In this document: positions 18,079-26,762 of the stretch, in pieces
How the letters are laid out: the number at the start of each line of letters is the position of its first letter
How positions within the stretch are numbered: position 1 is the first letter of the stretch
NCBI RefSeq assembly: GCF_005222835.1
Contig: NZ_STGA01000008.1
Span: forward strand, 1 to 64,000
DNA: 64,000 nt
Direction: 5' to 3'
Source of the DNA: Rhizobium sp. FKY42
GTDB taxonomy: Bacteria > Pseudomonadota > Alphaproteobacteria > Rhizobiales > Rhizobiaceae
Program-made: the position numbers and the translations under genes
Notes under the pieces: generated by a model
Told to the model about the DNA's origin: nothing
Databases searched by the model: none
Seen by the model: only the letters and a program-made list of their open reading frames with translations

Positions 18079-19845
18079 TCAGCGATATACCGCTGCGTCG
18101 AACACTGCATGGCGTCCCTTGCCGCTGTGCTTGGCCTCGTAGAGCGCCGTGTCCGCATCAAGCAAAATCTGATGACCGTTGATGGATGGGCCTGATGCGT
18201 AGGCCACGCCGATGCTGGCACCGAAGTGGCAAAGCGTGTCTCCATATCTATAAGGCTTGCTCATCGCCGTAATGATCCTGTCCGCCAGTATGGAAAGTCT
18301 GTCGGTTGTTCCCGCAAAGGGCACGAGTACTACGAACTCATCGCCGCCTGCTCGCGCGACGAAGTTTCTCGCGCCCGCAATTTGCCGCAACTCTCCCGCG
18401 ACGTGGTAGAGGACTGCATCACCCACACTGTGGCCGAAGCCATCATTGATCTGCTTGAAGCCATCAAGATCAATATGTAGCAGACCGAGGCTGCGATTTT
18501 TAAGGCTGCAGCTTTTCGACAACTGATCCAGCGCCAGATCCAGATAGCGACGGTTTGGCAGTCCCGTCAGATAATCGTGAAGTGCATTGTGCTCGATCTG
18601 ATCGCGCGTTGCTTCCAGCTCTGCATTGCGCGCCTCGGCGAGGCTTTTTGCTCTTTCCAGTTCCTGCTGCAGCAGAACGTCATTCGTGACGTCCCAATTG
18701 GCGCCAACCAGCTTCAAATGACCATCAACGTCGGTAAACGTCATGCTGCAGCTCTTGATGATGCGCTCTTCGCCACCCGCAAGAGTGACTCGATAGCGAT
18801 CCCAAAAGCACCCCTCTCGGCCGTCATGCGCGATGACATTGGCCAGCACGCGCTCCCGATCCTCCGGGTGGAGAAAGCTCTCCCATGTCACGCCGAGACG
18901 AATCTTCTCGCCTTTGGGAACCCCGAAGATTTCGAACATGCGGACATCCCAGTCCACTTCGCCGGCCGTCAAATCCGCTTCGAAGACGCCCACGCCGGAA
19001 ATGGCGAGCGCCATCTCGAGGCGGCGCGCAACTTTGGCGGCACGGTGTTCGGCGTCCTTACGTTGCGTGATGTCGTTGTCTGTGCCGACGACGCGCATGG
19101 CGCGTCCATTTTCGTCACGATCAATGCAGGCGCCGCGACATTCAATCCATACCCAGTGGCCGTCCTTGTGACGCTCGCGGTATTCGAAGACCTGGAAAGC
19201 GGGATCTCCGGCCTCCTGGCGCTCCATGGCATGAAGCGTGAAGGCGCGGTCGTCCGGATGAACCAGATTGAGCCAGGCTTCTTTGGAGGCGGGCAGGGGA
19301 TCGCCAGGCGAAAGTCCGCGGATCCACCGCCAGATTGGCGAATAATACTTGCGACCTGCCCGATAATCGTGGTCCCAGACGCCGGATTCCGAACTGACAA
19401 GCGCGCTGTTCCAACGCGTTTCGCGTGCGACGAGATCATCGACCATGAGTTTGTCGTCGGTGAAATCGACAAGTTGCACCATAAGCAAGGTTGCATTCGG
19501 TGCCAGATCAAGTCGAAACGGGCTGACGAAGGCTTTCGCCCATCGAATGCTCCCGTCGTTCATCGGAACGCGAATCAGTGTCGAGCGCGTGGTTTCGGAT
19601 GAAGTTTCTGCCGGCCTCTCCGCAAGCAGTGTCGAAACACTGACAAGATCGTCGCTATGGATGAGAGAGGTCAGATCCGAGACACTGCGTGCAACCCACT
19701 GCTGTTTGAAAGCCTGATTCGCGTGAACGAAGCGACCGGCTCCCGGCTCAACAACAGCTGTTGGCAGAGGAAGAGTATCGATGCAGGTGATATATGCGGC
19801 CAATTCCCCCTGTTTAGGAGAAACGGCCATCGTTTCAGGTTTCAT
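18079..19845 (-). CDS. PAS-domain diguanylate cyclase
   Basis: Makes cyclic di-GMP in response to a signal sensed by PAS domains. The 588 residues divide into an N-terminal PAS (about 20-130), a PAS/PAC pair (about 150-275; HKDGHWVWIECRG), a third PAS/PAC (about 280-400; WDRYRVTLAGGEERII) and a GGDEF domain (about 425-588) with the intact active site RAGGDEFVVLVP. There is no EAL domain. The RxxD product-inhibition site expected 5 residues before GGDEF is absent. No membrane helix, so a soluble sensor is likely. An exact CtrA-type site lies 51-66 bp upstream of the start. Confidence 0.92.
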   Translation of the reverse strand: MKPETMAVSPKQGELAAYITCIDTLPLPTAVVEPGAGRFVHANQAFKQQWVARSVSDLTSLIHSDDLVSVSTLLAERPAETSSETTRSTLIRVPMNDGSIRWAKAFVSPFRLDLAPNATLLMVQLVDFTDDKLMVDDLVARETRWNSALVSSESGVWDHDYRAGRKYYSPIWRWIRGLSPGDPLPASKEAWLNLVHPDDRAFTLHAMERQEAGDPAFQVFEYRERHKDGHWVWIECRGACIDRDENGRAMRVVGTDNDITQRKDAEHRAAKVARRLEMALAISGVGVFEADLTAGEVDWDVRMFEIFGVPKGEKIRLGVTWESFLHPEDRERVLANVIAHDGREGCFWDRYRVTLAGGEERIIKSCSMTFTDVDGHLKLVGANWDVTNDVLLQQELERAKSLAEARNAELEATRDQIEHNALHDYLTGLPNRRYLDLALDQLSKSCSLKNRSLGLLHIDLDGFKQINDGFGHSVGDAVLYHVAGELRQIAGARNFVARAGGDEFVVLVPFAGTTDRLSILADRIITAMSKPYRYGDTLCHFGASIGVAYASGPSINGHQILLDADTALYEAKHSGKGRHAVFDAAVYR

Positions 19846-19895
19846 CCGCAGCCAGCCATTGCGTCGATGCTTTTACAAACGTTAGCAAGTGCGTA

Positions 19896-19911
19896 TTAAG
19901 CGTCTCTTAAC
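19896..19911. promoter_or_regulatory. CtrA-type binding site upstream of the PAS-GGDEF gene
   Basis: TTAAGCGTCTCTTAAC matches the CtrA consensus TTAA-N7-TTAAC exactly, in the promoter region of the minus-strand diguanylate cyclase gene. Confidence 0.6.
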
Positions 19912-19961
19912 GTAACGCGTATCCTTGGTTGTAAATGCGAAAGGCGCGAATGCGGCATCTG

Positions 19962-20516
19962 TCAGGGCTTCAGGTTCGCCAGAAACTTGGCAAAAACCAT
20001 CGTACCTTCCGGCCAGGGACCGTGACCCGACTCCGCGTTGATATGGCCCGACTCACCGGCATCGATCAGCAGCGAACCCCAGGCATTGCTGATGTCGTCA
20101 GCATGATCGTAGCTGCCGAACGGGTCGTTGCGGCTTGCAATCGTTAGCGATGGGAACGGCAGAGGATCGCGAGGGTAGGGTCCGAATGTCATCAGATGCT
20201 TCGGACGGATCTCCGGATTGGTAACATCGGGCGGTGCAACGAGAAAGGCGCCCGCGACCTTCTTGCGGAAATGAGGAATCGCATGAATGGCCGTCGGAAC
20301 GCCTAGCGAATGGGCTACAATCACGACCGGACGCGTTGCGGAATTCACTTCCTCGACAATGCGCGCAACCCAGTCCGCGCGAACGGGCTTCGACCATTCG
20401 GCCTGTTCCACGCGCCGCGCCGTCTGCAGTCGGCTTTGCCATCGGGTTTGCCAATGTTCTGGCCCGGAATTCGTGTAGCCGGGAACAATAAGAATATCTG
20501 CGTCTGATGCTTTCAT
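19962..20516 (-). CDS. RBBP9/YdeN-family serine hydrolase
   Basis: A small alpha/beta hydrolase of 184 residues. The opening ILIVPGYTNSGPEHWQTRW is typical of the RBBP9/YdeN family. The likely triad is Ser in AHSLGV (near 71), Asp in ASRNDPFGSY (near 130) and His in SGHINAESGHG (near 158). Cytoplasmic, with no signal peptide. Physiological substrate unknown. The minus-strand neighbours give no functional clue. Confidence 0.87.
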   Translation of the reverse strand: MKASDADILIVPGYTNSGPEHWQTRWQSRLQTARRVEQAEWSKPVRADWVARIVEEVNSATRPVVIVAHSLGVPTAIHAIPHFRKKVAGAFLVAPPDVTNPEIRPKHLMTFGPYPRDPLPFPSLTIASRNDPFGSYDHADDISNAWGSLLIDAGESGHINAESGHGPWPEGTMVFAKFLANLKP

Positions 20517-20656
20517 GGCCCCTTAATTGCGACTGACGAGCGGATGCGTCAAGTCCGGATCGGAGACGTTTTTTGTTTTAATTTATTACTGTTCCGGATG
20601 AAATTGTTATGTTAGCCTCTTGTTGGGAATGAAGCTCACACTTCGAGGAGGAAAGT

Positions 20657-22312
20657 ATGAAGTCAGTCATTTTCATGAGTGCGTCCTGCCTGACAGTTTT
20701 GGCTGCAACTGATGCCGCCTATGCTTTGACTTGTGCAGACCTGCCGAAGGGGGAGAGCTTTGTGGCAGGCTTCAGCGTAACAGAGGCAGTTGCGACACTT
20801 GCGACCGAAGAGGTGCCAGTTGCGCATTGCATCGTTCGTGGCTCGACCGGACAGCGAACAGGTGTAGACGGCAAGAGCTATGCGATCCGTTTCGAGCTGC
20901 GACTGCCAGACACCTGGAACGGACGTTTCGTTCACCAGTTCAACGGCGGCAATGATGGGACCGTGGTTCCAGCCCTCGGCCCTGTCATGGGCGGAGACAA
21001 GAAACAGACGGCACTATCTCGCGGCTATGCGGTGGTTTCCAGTGATGCAGGCCATGACGGAAAGGCGTATGCGGAACGGGGAATCGCTGGTGGAGCTGCT
21101 TTCGGCTTTGATCCACAAGCACGCATTGATTACGGTTACGGCGCGGTTGCCACGCTGCAACCGTTGGCGCGGGCGGCGGTCGAGAAGTATTACGGAAAGC
21201 CTGTGGCCTTTGCCTATGGCATGGGTTCATCCAACGGCGGACGGCATGCATTGGTTGCCGCGTCCCGCATGCCTGCGGCCTTTGACGGTCTGCTCGCCGG
21301 ATATCCTGGATTGAATTTGCCGAAGGCAGCGATCCAGCATGCCTGGGACGTGCAGACATGGGCTGGCCTGAACTCCGACATTTCCAAGGCCTTTTCCCGA
21401 GACGACATGAACCTTCTGGCCAAAGGTATTCTCGCAGCGTGCGATATGACTGACGGCGTGAAGGACGGCATCGTTTCGAATGCAGATGCCTGCGAGACAG
21501 TGTTCAAGCCGCAGGCGCTTCAATGCGCCAAGGAAGGCGACAAGGAGTGCCTGACGCCTGCGCAGGTTGCCGCACTGGTAAAAATTCAGGGCGGGCCGAA
21601 GAACAGCAAAGGTGAAAATCTCTATAGTTCCTGGACCTGGGATCCTGGCATGGCTTCCAACAACTGGCGCGGCTGGAAAATCGAGAGCGGAAACGATGCG
21701 TGGGGTCGCAAGCCTATCATCGGTGTTCAGGGTGCTTCTTCGCTGGCACAGATCTTTACCACACCCCCTGTGAAGGTCGGCGGCACTCCAGATGAACTGC
21801 AGCAATTTTTGCTCAAATTCGATTTTGACAAGGACGCCCCGAAAATCTTCGCATCGGATGCGACCTTCACGGAGTCCTCGGTGCAATTCATGATCCCGCC
21901 GGGGTCCGACAACCCAGACCTGAAGGCCTTCAGGGATGCGGGGCACAAGATGATCGTGTTCCACGGAAATGCGGATCCGGTGTTCTCGGTCGTTGATACC
22001 GTGAACTGGTACAAGAAACTCGACCAGAACAACGGCGGCAAAGCCTCCGAATTCGCCCGTCTATACCGAATTCCCGGCATGCCCCATGGCGCTGGTGGGC
22101 CATCCTACGACGACTTTGATTTCTTCTCGCCGCTGGTGGCGTGGGTGGAGCAGGGGAAAAAGCCCGAGAGTGTTGCTGCGGGTGTCACGCCCGGAAACAA
22201 GGAAGCAGCGCATCTGGCCGGGTCGAAGTATCTCTACTGCCCCTATCCAGGCTTGACTGCGGCATCTGGCAATACCGATGCCAAAGATGAGGCCCGTTAC
22301 ATCTGCAAATGA
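20657..22312 (+). CDS. secreted tannase/feruloyl-esterase family hydrolase
   Basis: A 551-residue exported esterase, likely acting on plant phenolic esters. It has a signal peptide (about 1-23) and the tannase-fold features WNGRFVHQFNGGNDG and the nucleophile motif GSSNGGR (Ser near 192), Asp in HGNADPVFS and His in GMPHGAGG. Characterised tannases carry a CS...D...HC arrangement in which Cys next to Ser and His form a disulfide; both Cys are replaced here, so this is a divergent member and the exact ester is uncertain. Start ATG has AGGAGG upstream. Transcribed alone, convergent with purB. Confidence 0.85.
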   Translation: MKSVIFMSASCLTVLAATDAAYALTCADLPKGESFVAGFSVTEAVATLATEEVPVAHCIVRGSTGQRTGVDGKSYAIRFELRLPDTWNGRFVHQFNGGNDGTVVPALGPVMGGDKKQTALSRGYAVVSSDAGHDGKAYAERGIAGGAAFGFDPQARIDYGYGAVATLQPLARAAVEKYYGKPVAFAYGMGSSNGGRHALVAASRMPAAFDGLLAGYPGLNLPKAAIQHAWDVQTWAGLNSDISKAFSRDDMNLLAKGILAACDMTDGVKDGIVSNADACETVFKPQALQCAKEGDKECLTPAQVAALVKIQGGPKNSKGENLYSSWTWDPGMASNNWRGWKIESGNDAWGRKPIIGVQGASSLAQIFTTPPVKVGGTPDELQQFLLKFDFDKDAPKIFASDATFTESSVQFMIPPGSDNPDLKAFRDAGHKMIVFHGNADPVFSVVDTVNWYKKLDQNNGGKASEFARLYRIPGMPHGAGGPSYDDFDFFSPLVAWVEQGKKPESVAAGVTPGNKEAAHLAGSKYLYCPYPGLTAASGNTDAKDEARYICK

Positions 22313-22323
22313 TGGATAGGTAA

Positions 22324-22351
22324 AAATTCAGCCGGGGTTGTGCCCCGGCTG
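22324..22351 (-). terminator. purB terminator
   Basis: A perfect 9-bp stem CAGCCGGGG/CCCCGGCTG (22329-22337 and 22343-22351) with a 5-nt loop sits 15 nt after the purB stop. On the minus strand it is followed by AATTTTT, a good intrinsic terminator. It also lies 16 nt after the tannase stop and may serve both. Confidence 0.85.
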
Positions 22352-22365
22352 ATCAATGCGTGATC

Positions 22366-23667
22366 TTAACCGAATACGCGTATGAAGATCGTGTCGACGT
22401 GCTTGGTGTGATATCCGAGGTCGAACTTTTCCCGAATGGCTTCTTCGGAGAGTGCTGCACGCACTTCCGTATCTGCCAGCAGTTCTTCCAGGAAGTCGGC
22501 GCCCTTTTCCCAAACCTTCATCGCATTGCGCTGCACGAGGCGATAGGAATCTTCGCGCGAGACGCCAGCTTGCGTAAGAGCAAGCAATACACGCTGGGAA
22601 TGAACCAATCCGCGGAACTTGTTGAGATTCTTCAACATGTTCTCCGGATAGATGACCAGCTTCTCGATTACTCCGGCAAGGCGGTTCAGTGCAAAGTCCA
22701 GCGTGATAGTCGTATCGGGACCGATGCCACGTTCAACAGAGGAGTGGCTGATATCGCGCTCATGCCAGAGGGCAACGTTTTCCATCGCGGGTGTGACGGC
22801 CATGCGCACCAGACGGGCAAGGCCGGTCAGGTTTTCGGTCAAAACGGGGTTGCGCTTGTGCGGCATGGCGGACGAACCCTTCTGGCCCGGCGAGAAGAAC
22901 TCTTCCGCTTCCAGCACTTCCGTGCGCTGCATGTGGCGAATTTCAATCGCGACATTTTCGATAGAGGAGGCAATCACGCCGAGTGTGGCGAAGAACATGG
23001 CATGACGGTCACGCGGGATGACCTGCGTGGAGACCGGCTCCGGTGTCAGGCCAAGCTTTGCACAGACATGTTCTTCCACGCGCGGATCGATATTGGCGAA
23101 GGTGCCAACGGCGCCTGAAATCGCACCCGTTGCGATCTCAGCGCGCGCGTTGACGAGACGCGCACGGTTGCGATCCATCTCGGCATAGAAGCGCGCGAAG
23201 GTGAGGCCCATGGTCGTCGGTTCCGCATGAATGCCATGGCTGCGGCCGATGCGGATGGTATCCTTGTGCTCGAAGGCGCGGGTCTTGAGGGCAGCCAATA
23301 CCCGGTCCATATCGGCAATCAGAAGATCTGCCGCGCGAACGAGTTGGATGTTCAGCGTCGTGTCCAGAACGTCTGACGAGGTCATGCCCTGATGGACGAA
23401 GCGGCTGTCCGGGCCTATGAATTCAGCGAGGTGCGTCAAAAAGGCGATGACATCGTGCTTGGTAACGGCTTCGATCTCATCGATACGAGCGACGTTGAAT
23501 TCGGCAGCGCCACCTTTTTCCCAGATTGTCCTGGCGGACTCCTTGGGGATCACGCCGAGATCTGCCAGAGCATCACAGGCATGAGCCTCGATTTCGAACC
23601 AGATGCGAAACTTGGTTTCAGGGGACCAGATGGCGACCATCTCTGGCCGGGAATAGCGCGGGATCAT
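22366..23667 (-). CDS. purB: adenylosuccinate lyase
   Basis: Homotetrameric lyase that releases fumarate from SAICAR and adenylosuccinate, two steps of purine synthesis. The 433-residue product has the fumarase-superfamily signature GSSAMPHKRNP (near 260-270) with the catalytic Ser, and the TSSDVLDTTLNIQL and RSHGIHAEPTTMGL segments. Start MIPRYSRPEM is standard. It is separate from the main pur cluster; a membrane protein gene lies just upstream on the same strand. Confidence 0.97.
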   Translation of the reverse strand: MIPRYSRPEMVAIWSPETKFRIWFEIEAHACDALADLGVIPKESARTIWEKGGAAEFNVARIDEIEAVTKHDVIAFLTHLAEFIGPDSRFVHQGMTSSDVLDTTLNIQLVRAADLLIADMDRVLAALKTRAFEHKDTIRIGRSHGIHAEPTTMGLTFARFYAEMDRNRARLVNARAEIATGAISGAVGTFANIDPRVEEHVCAKLGLTPEPVSTQVIPRDRHAMFFATLGVIASSIENVAIEIRHMQRTEVLEAEEFFSPGQKGSSAMPHKRNPVLTENLTGLARLVRMAVTPAMENVALWHERDISHSSVERGIGPDTTITLDFALNRLAGVIEKLVIYPENMLKNLNKFRGLVHSQRVLLALTQAGVSREDSYRLVQRNAMKVWEKGADFLEELLADTEVRAALSEEAIREKFDLGYHTKHVDTIFIRVFG

Positions 23668-23728
23668 CGAAGCTCGTTCCTTACGGCTGTCAAAAGTTGG
23701 CCCGCTTTACCAAAGGCGACAGGCAATC

Positions 23729-24238
23729 TCAACGCACAGAGCGAACAAGAATGGCCGCTGCACCAAGTAAAAGGGGCAATCCCACCGGAAAATAGTAACG
23801 AAGACCGATAACAAGAAACTGGTACACGGCAGATGCCGATGTGAACAGGAACTGAAGTATCCAGATCCGGGTAAATGCATGCTCGTGCCATTGGGCATAG
23901 AAACTGCGATATTGGAGTGCGAAGAGGCCCGAGGTGATCGCGACAGTGGTTGCGCCGAGCAGCGTTACCGCCAACAGGTAGAGCAGCCAGTTTCTCCAGA
24001 CCAGCCGCCGCACCCCGTAGAGACCAAAGGCGGAAACAAGCCAGCCGAATGATGCGCCGATGCCATAGAGAACAATGAGGTCTGAGAGGTGGAAGCCCTC
24101 AAAGCGCTCCAGGGTAAACATGTGCCATGCTATGAGGGCAGAACAGCAGGCCCCCCACAACAGTGCGAAGCCGAGGTTGGTCACCGTCGATGAGATGAGG
24201 CTGGCGCGCGGCTTTCGGTTTGCGTCAGCCTTCGTCAT
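23729..24238 (-). CDS. four-helix inner-membrane protein of unknown function
   Basis: A 169-residue integral membrane protein with about four hydrophobic helices. I use ATG at 24238 (MTKADANRKPRASL), 7 nt after the rpe stop; the longer frame to 24421 overlaps rpe and is rejected. The helices contain several aromatic and charged residues (HMFTLERFEGFHLSDL). No domain recognised. The tight spacing places it in an operon after rpe and before purB. Confidence 0.75.
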   Translation of the reverse strand: MTKADANRKPRASLISSTVTNLGFALLWGACCSALIAWHMFTLERFEGFHLSDLIVLYGIGASFGWLVSAFGLYGVRRLVWRNWLLYLLAVTLLGATTVAITSGLFALQYRSFYAQWHEHAFTRIWILQFLFTSASAVYQFLVIGLRYYFPVGLPLLLGAAAILVRSVR

Positions 24239-24245
24239 GTTCTTC

Positions 24246-24914
24246 TTATGCTCCAGCAGCCGACCGCAGGGCGGAAATGTTGGCAGAATAGCTCTCGACG
24301 CTATTGCCCTTGAACACTGCAGAACCCGCAACGAAGACATTGGCGCCAGCCTTCGTGGCTGCACCGATCGTCTCCGCTGTAATGCCGCCATCAACCTGGA
24401 TGTCGATCGGACGGTTGCCAATCAAAGCGCGCGCGGCACGGATCTTCTCGTTCATCGCCGGAATGAATTTCTGTCCGCCGAAGCCAGGATTGACACTCAT
24501 GATAAGGATCAAGTCCACATCGTCCAGCACGTTTTCCAGCACAGACAGTGGAGTTGCCGGATTGAGGGTGACGCCGACCTTCTTGCCAAGACCGCGAATG
24601 GTCTGCAGCGAACGGTGCAGGTGCGGGCTGGCTTCTGCGTGAACGGTGATGCTGTCGCAACCGGCCTTCGCGAAGGCTTCCAGATAAGGGTCAGCGGGCG
24701 CAATCATCAAGTGACAATCGAAATAGGCATCCGTGTGCGGGCGTAGCGACTTGATGACATCCGGACCGAAGGAAATATTGGGTACGAAGTGCCCGTCCAT
24801 GACATCGAGATGGATCCAGTCGGCGCCTGCTGCCACGACGTCACGCACCTCCTGACCAAGTTTGGAAAAATCGGCAGCCAGAACTGAGGGAGCGATAAGA
24901 ACAGGGGCAGACAT
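24246..24914 (-). CDS. rpe: ribulose-phosphate 3-epimerase
   Basis: Interconverts ribulose 5-phosphate and xylulose 5-phosphate in the pentose phosphate pathway. The 222-residue TIM barrel has [14 protein letters not shown], the metal/acid residues in [16 protein letters not shown], and [15 protein letters not shown] at 24914 gives the standard [10 protein letters not shown] start; an upstream ATG at 24995 would add 27 unrelated residues. The supply of ribose-5-phosphate links it loosely to the purine genes around it. Confidence 0.97.
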   Translation of the reverse strand: MSAPVLIAPSVLAADFSKLGQEVRDVVAAGADWIHLDVMDGHFVPNISFGPDVIKSLRPHTDAYFDCHLMIAPADPYLEAFAKAGCDSITVHAEASPHLHRSLQTIRGLGKKVGVTLNPATPLSVLENVLDDVDLILIMSVNPGFGGQKFIPAMNEKIRAARALIGNRPIDIQVDGGITAETIGAATKAGANVFVAGSAVFKGNSVESYSANISALRSAAGA

Positions 24915-24995
24915 CAGGATCCTCCAGAGTAAACTTTGCCGCGCCTCTAACATCCAAGCAGCATCGGCACAATCGCCGGATTTTACATGGTGCAA

Positions 24996-26093
24996 TTACT
25001 CTGTCTGAGCGGCCTCCAGCGCCCAGCCGTTTGTCCGCCAGCTTTGCAATTGGAACAGGTTCTGCTTGAGTTCGCCATTCTCAGTGAAGTCGATCGGGCC
25101 GATGACGCTGGCAACGGTCTCTCTTCGCAATGCATCTGTCAGGGAGAGGTTTCCCTGGCGCGCTGCAGCAAGTGCCTTTTCCGCAACCTGTACAGCTGCA
25201 TAGGCAGGAAGCGTGTAACCATCGGGATCAATCCCCGCGACGCGCAGGATTGAAACGGCGCCATCGGCATCGACTTCCTTGCTGAAATCGGGAAGTGCAA
25301 CGGCCATAACACCTTCCGGAAGACTGACGGGCCTGTTGGCGGCGCGCATCACATCACCACCGACGAATGTCAGCTTCGCCCCGTCCTTTTCCGCGTCTCT
25401 CGCCATAACGGCAATGTCTGTCCGATCTCCCCCGACGATGACCCGCGCTGCACCGGCCTTGGCCAATCTGCGGACGAGAGAAAGCTGTTGTTCCTGACCG
25501 GGCCGGAATGTATCGACGAAAACCGGCTTGATGCCCCCGGCCTCTATCCGGCTGCGCACCGCGGCGATCAAATCACGCGCGTAGATCGTGCCGTCGTCAA
25601 TGAGGGCTATCGGCTGGTTCTGCCATCGCCCCAGGATAATGTCCGATATGGCTGCGGCTTCCTGGCCCTCCGCGGGCGCAACGCGAAAGAACGACCAGCC
25701 GTGGCGTTGCGCGTCTTCCGATAGAATACGCGAGCGAACGGAGACCGTGATTGCAGGCATCCCGGTACCTTTTAGTGCAGGCAGCGCATCTGTCAGGGTC
25801 TCGACGCAGAGAAAGCCGATGGCGATGCTGACGCCCTGTGTCTTCAGCTGCTCCGCGACCTGTTTGCCGCTGCCGGGCTCGCATGTTTCCGGCACCACGA
25901 CGATCTGGTTGCCATCGCCGACCGCCGCACTTGCTCCATGCCGGATCTGTTCACCCAGTCGAACGTAGGGTCCGGACGTCGGAGCTACGACGCCGATAAC
26001 CGCTGCCGAGGCCGGTTGCGCAAGCACCGCGCAAAGAGCCGCAGACAGAATAGCACTGGAACGGATAACGGAAGAGTGGCGCATGAGTGACAT
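24996..26093 (-). CDS. periplasmic substrate-binding protein, branched-chain amino acid type
   Basis: A 365-residue LivK/Periplasmic-binding-protein-6-type receptor with an N-terminal signal peptide (about 1-30, ending ASA) and the opening IGVVAPTSGPYVRLGEQIRHG typical of the family. Two lobes are visible, joined at about residues 140-150. No permease or ATPase genes lie nearby, so it either serves a transporter encoded elsewhere or acts as a sensor-type binding protein. Start at 26093 (MSLMRHSS) or at the ATG 3 codons later. It is divergent from the flavin reductase operon, only about 130 nt away. Confidence 0.85.
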   Translation of the reverse strand: MSLMRHSSVIRSSAILSAALCAVLAQPASAAVIGVVAPTSGPYVRLGEQIRHGASAAVGDGNQIVVVPETCEPGSGKQVAEQLKTQGVSIAIGFLCVETLTDALPALKGTGMPAITVSVRSRILSEDAQRHGWSFFRVAPAEGQEAAAISDIILGRWQNQPIALIDDGTIYARDLIAAVRSRIEAGGIKPVFVDTFRPGQEQQLSLVRRLAKAGAARVIVGGDRTDIAVMARDAEKDGAKLTFVGGDVMRAANRPVSLPEGVMAVALPDFSKEVDADGAVSILRVAGIDPDGYTLPAYAAVQVAEKALAAARQGNLSLTDALRRETVASVIGPIDFTENGELKQNLFQLQSWRTNGWALEAAQTE

Positions 26094-26226
26094 TTATCCG
26101 TTCAGCAAGGCGCGTCAAAGAGTTTTGCGTATTAACTTCAACTCACGTGTTGGCATTGCGTGGAAAACTGCAAGCAGGTTATCCATATGCCAGAAGTCAC
26201 ACGGCCACCGGCCGGGGAGAAGATGT

Positions 26227-26736
26227 GTGGATATTTCCGAAAGACTGGCCGCTGAAGCGATCGATCCTGTACGCTACCGGGATGGCATGGCGCGATATGC
26301 CGGTCATGTTCAGGCCGTCACGACTGAATGGGAAGGAGTGCGGCGTGGCGTGACTGCGACGGCAGCTTGCTCGATCTCTGATAGTCCCGCAACAGTGTTG
26401 GCTTGCCTGAATGCAGACAATGCCAAAAACGAGATCTTTGAAAAGAGCGGGCGCTTCGTTCTCAATACGCTTGCCGTTCACCATCAATCCCTGGCGCGGG
26501 CGCTTGCCGGTTTCGAGAACCTGCCGAACGACCAGAGATTCGCGCTGGGCGACTGGATGGCGCTTACCACAGGTGCACCGGTCCTTTCGGATGCACTCGC
26601 GGCTTTCGATTGCCGTCTGGTGGAGGTGCGCCGCATCGCGACCCATTTCGTCATGATCGGCACCGTCGTCGGCTTGCATCTTGGACCTCCCAACCCTCCC
26701 TTGATCTATCTGGACCGTGCGTTCCACTCGCTGTAG
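26227..26736 (+). CDS. flavin reductase-like FMN-binding protein
   Basis: A split-barrel flavin reductase of 169 residues that would use NAD(P)H to reduce free flavin or hold FMN. The core includes VTTEWEGVRRGVTATAACSISDSPATVLACLN, with the conserved ACLN-type loop, and LNTLAVHH. No methionine start fits well; GTG at 26227 preceded by GGGGAG is chosen. The open frame extends back to 26083 but overlaps the divergent gene. It lies 26 nt before the MoxR gene, so it should be the first gene of the molybdo-maturation operon. Confidence 0.83.
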   Translation: MDISERLAAEAIDPVRYRDGMARYAGHVQAVTTEWEGVRRGVTATAACSISDSPATVLACLNADNAKNEIFEKSGRFVLNTLAVHHQSLARALAGFENLPNDQRFALGDWMALTTGAPVLSDALAAFDCRLVEVRRIATHFVMIGTVVGLHLGPPNPPLIYLDRAFHSL

Positions 26737-26762
26737 CATCATCTGAAACATGGGGAGGAACC

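Noticed and set aside
24246..24995. long form of rpe with 27 extra residues
   Set aside because: The extension has no similarity to the family; the ATG at 24914 gives the normal start.
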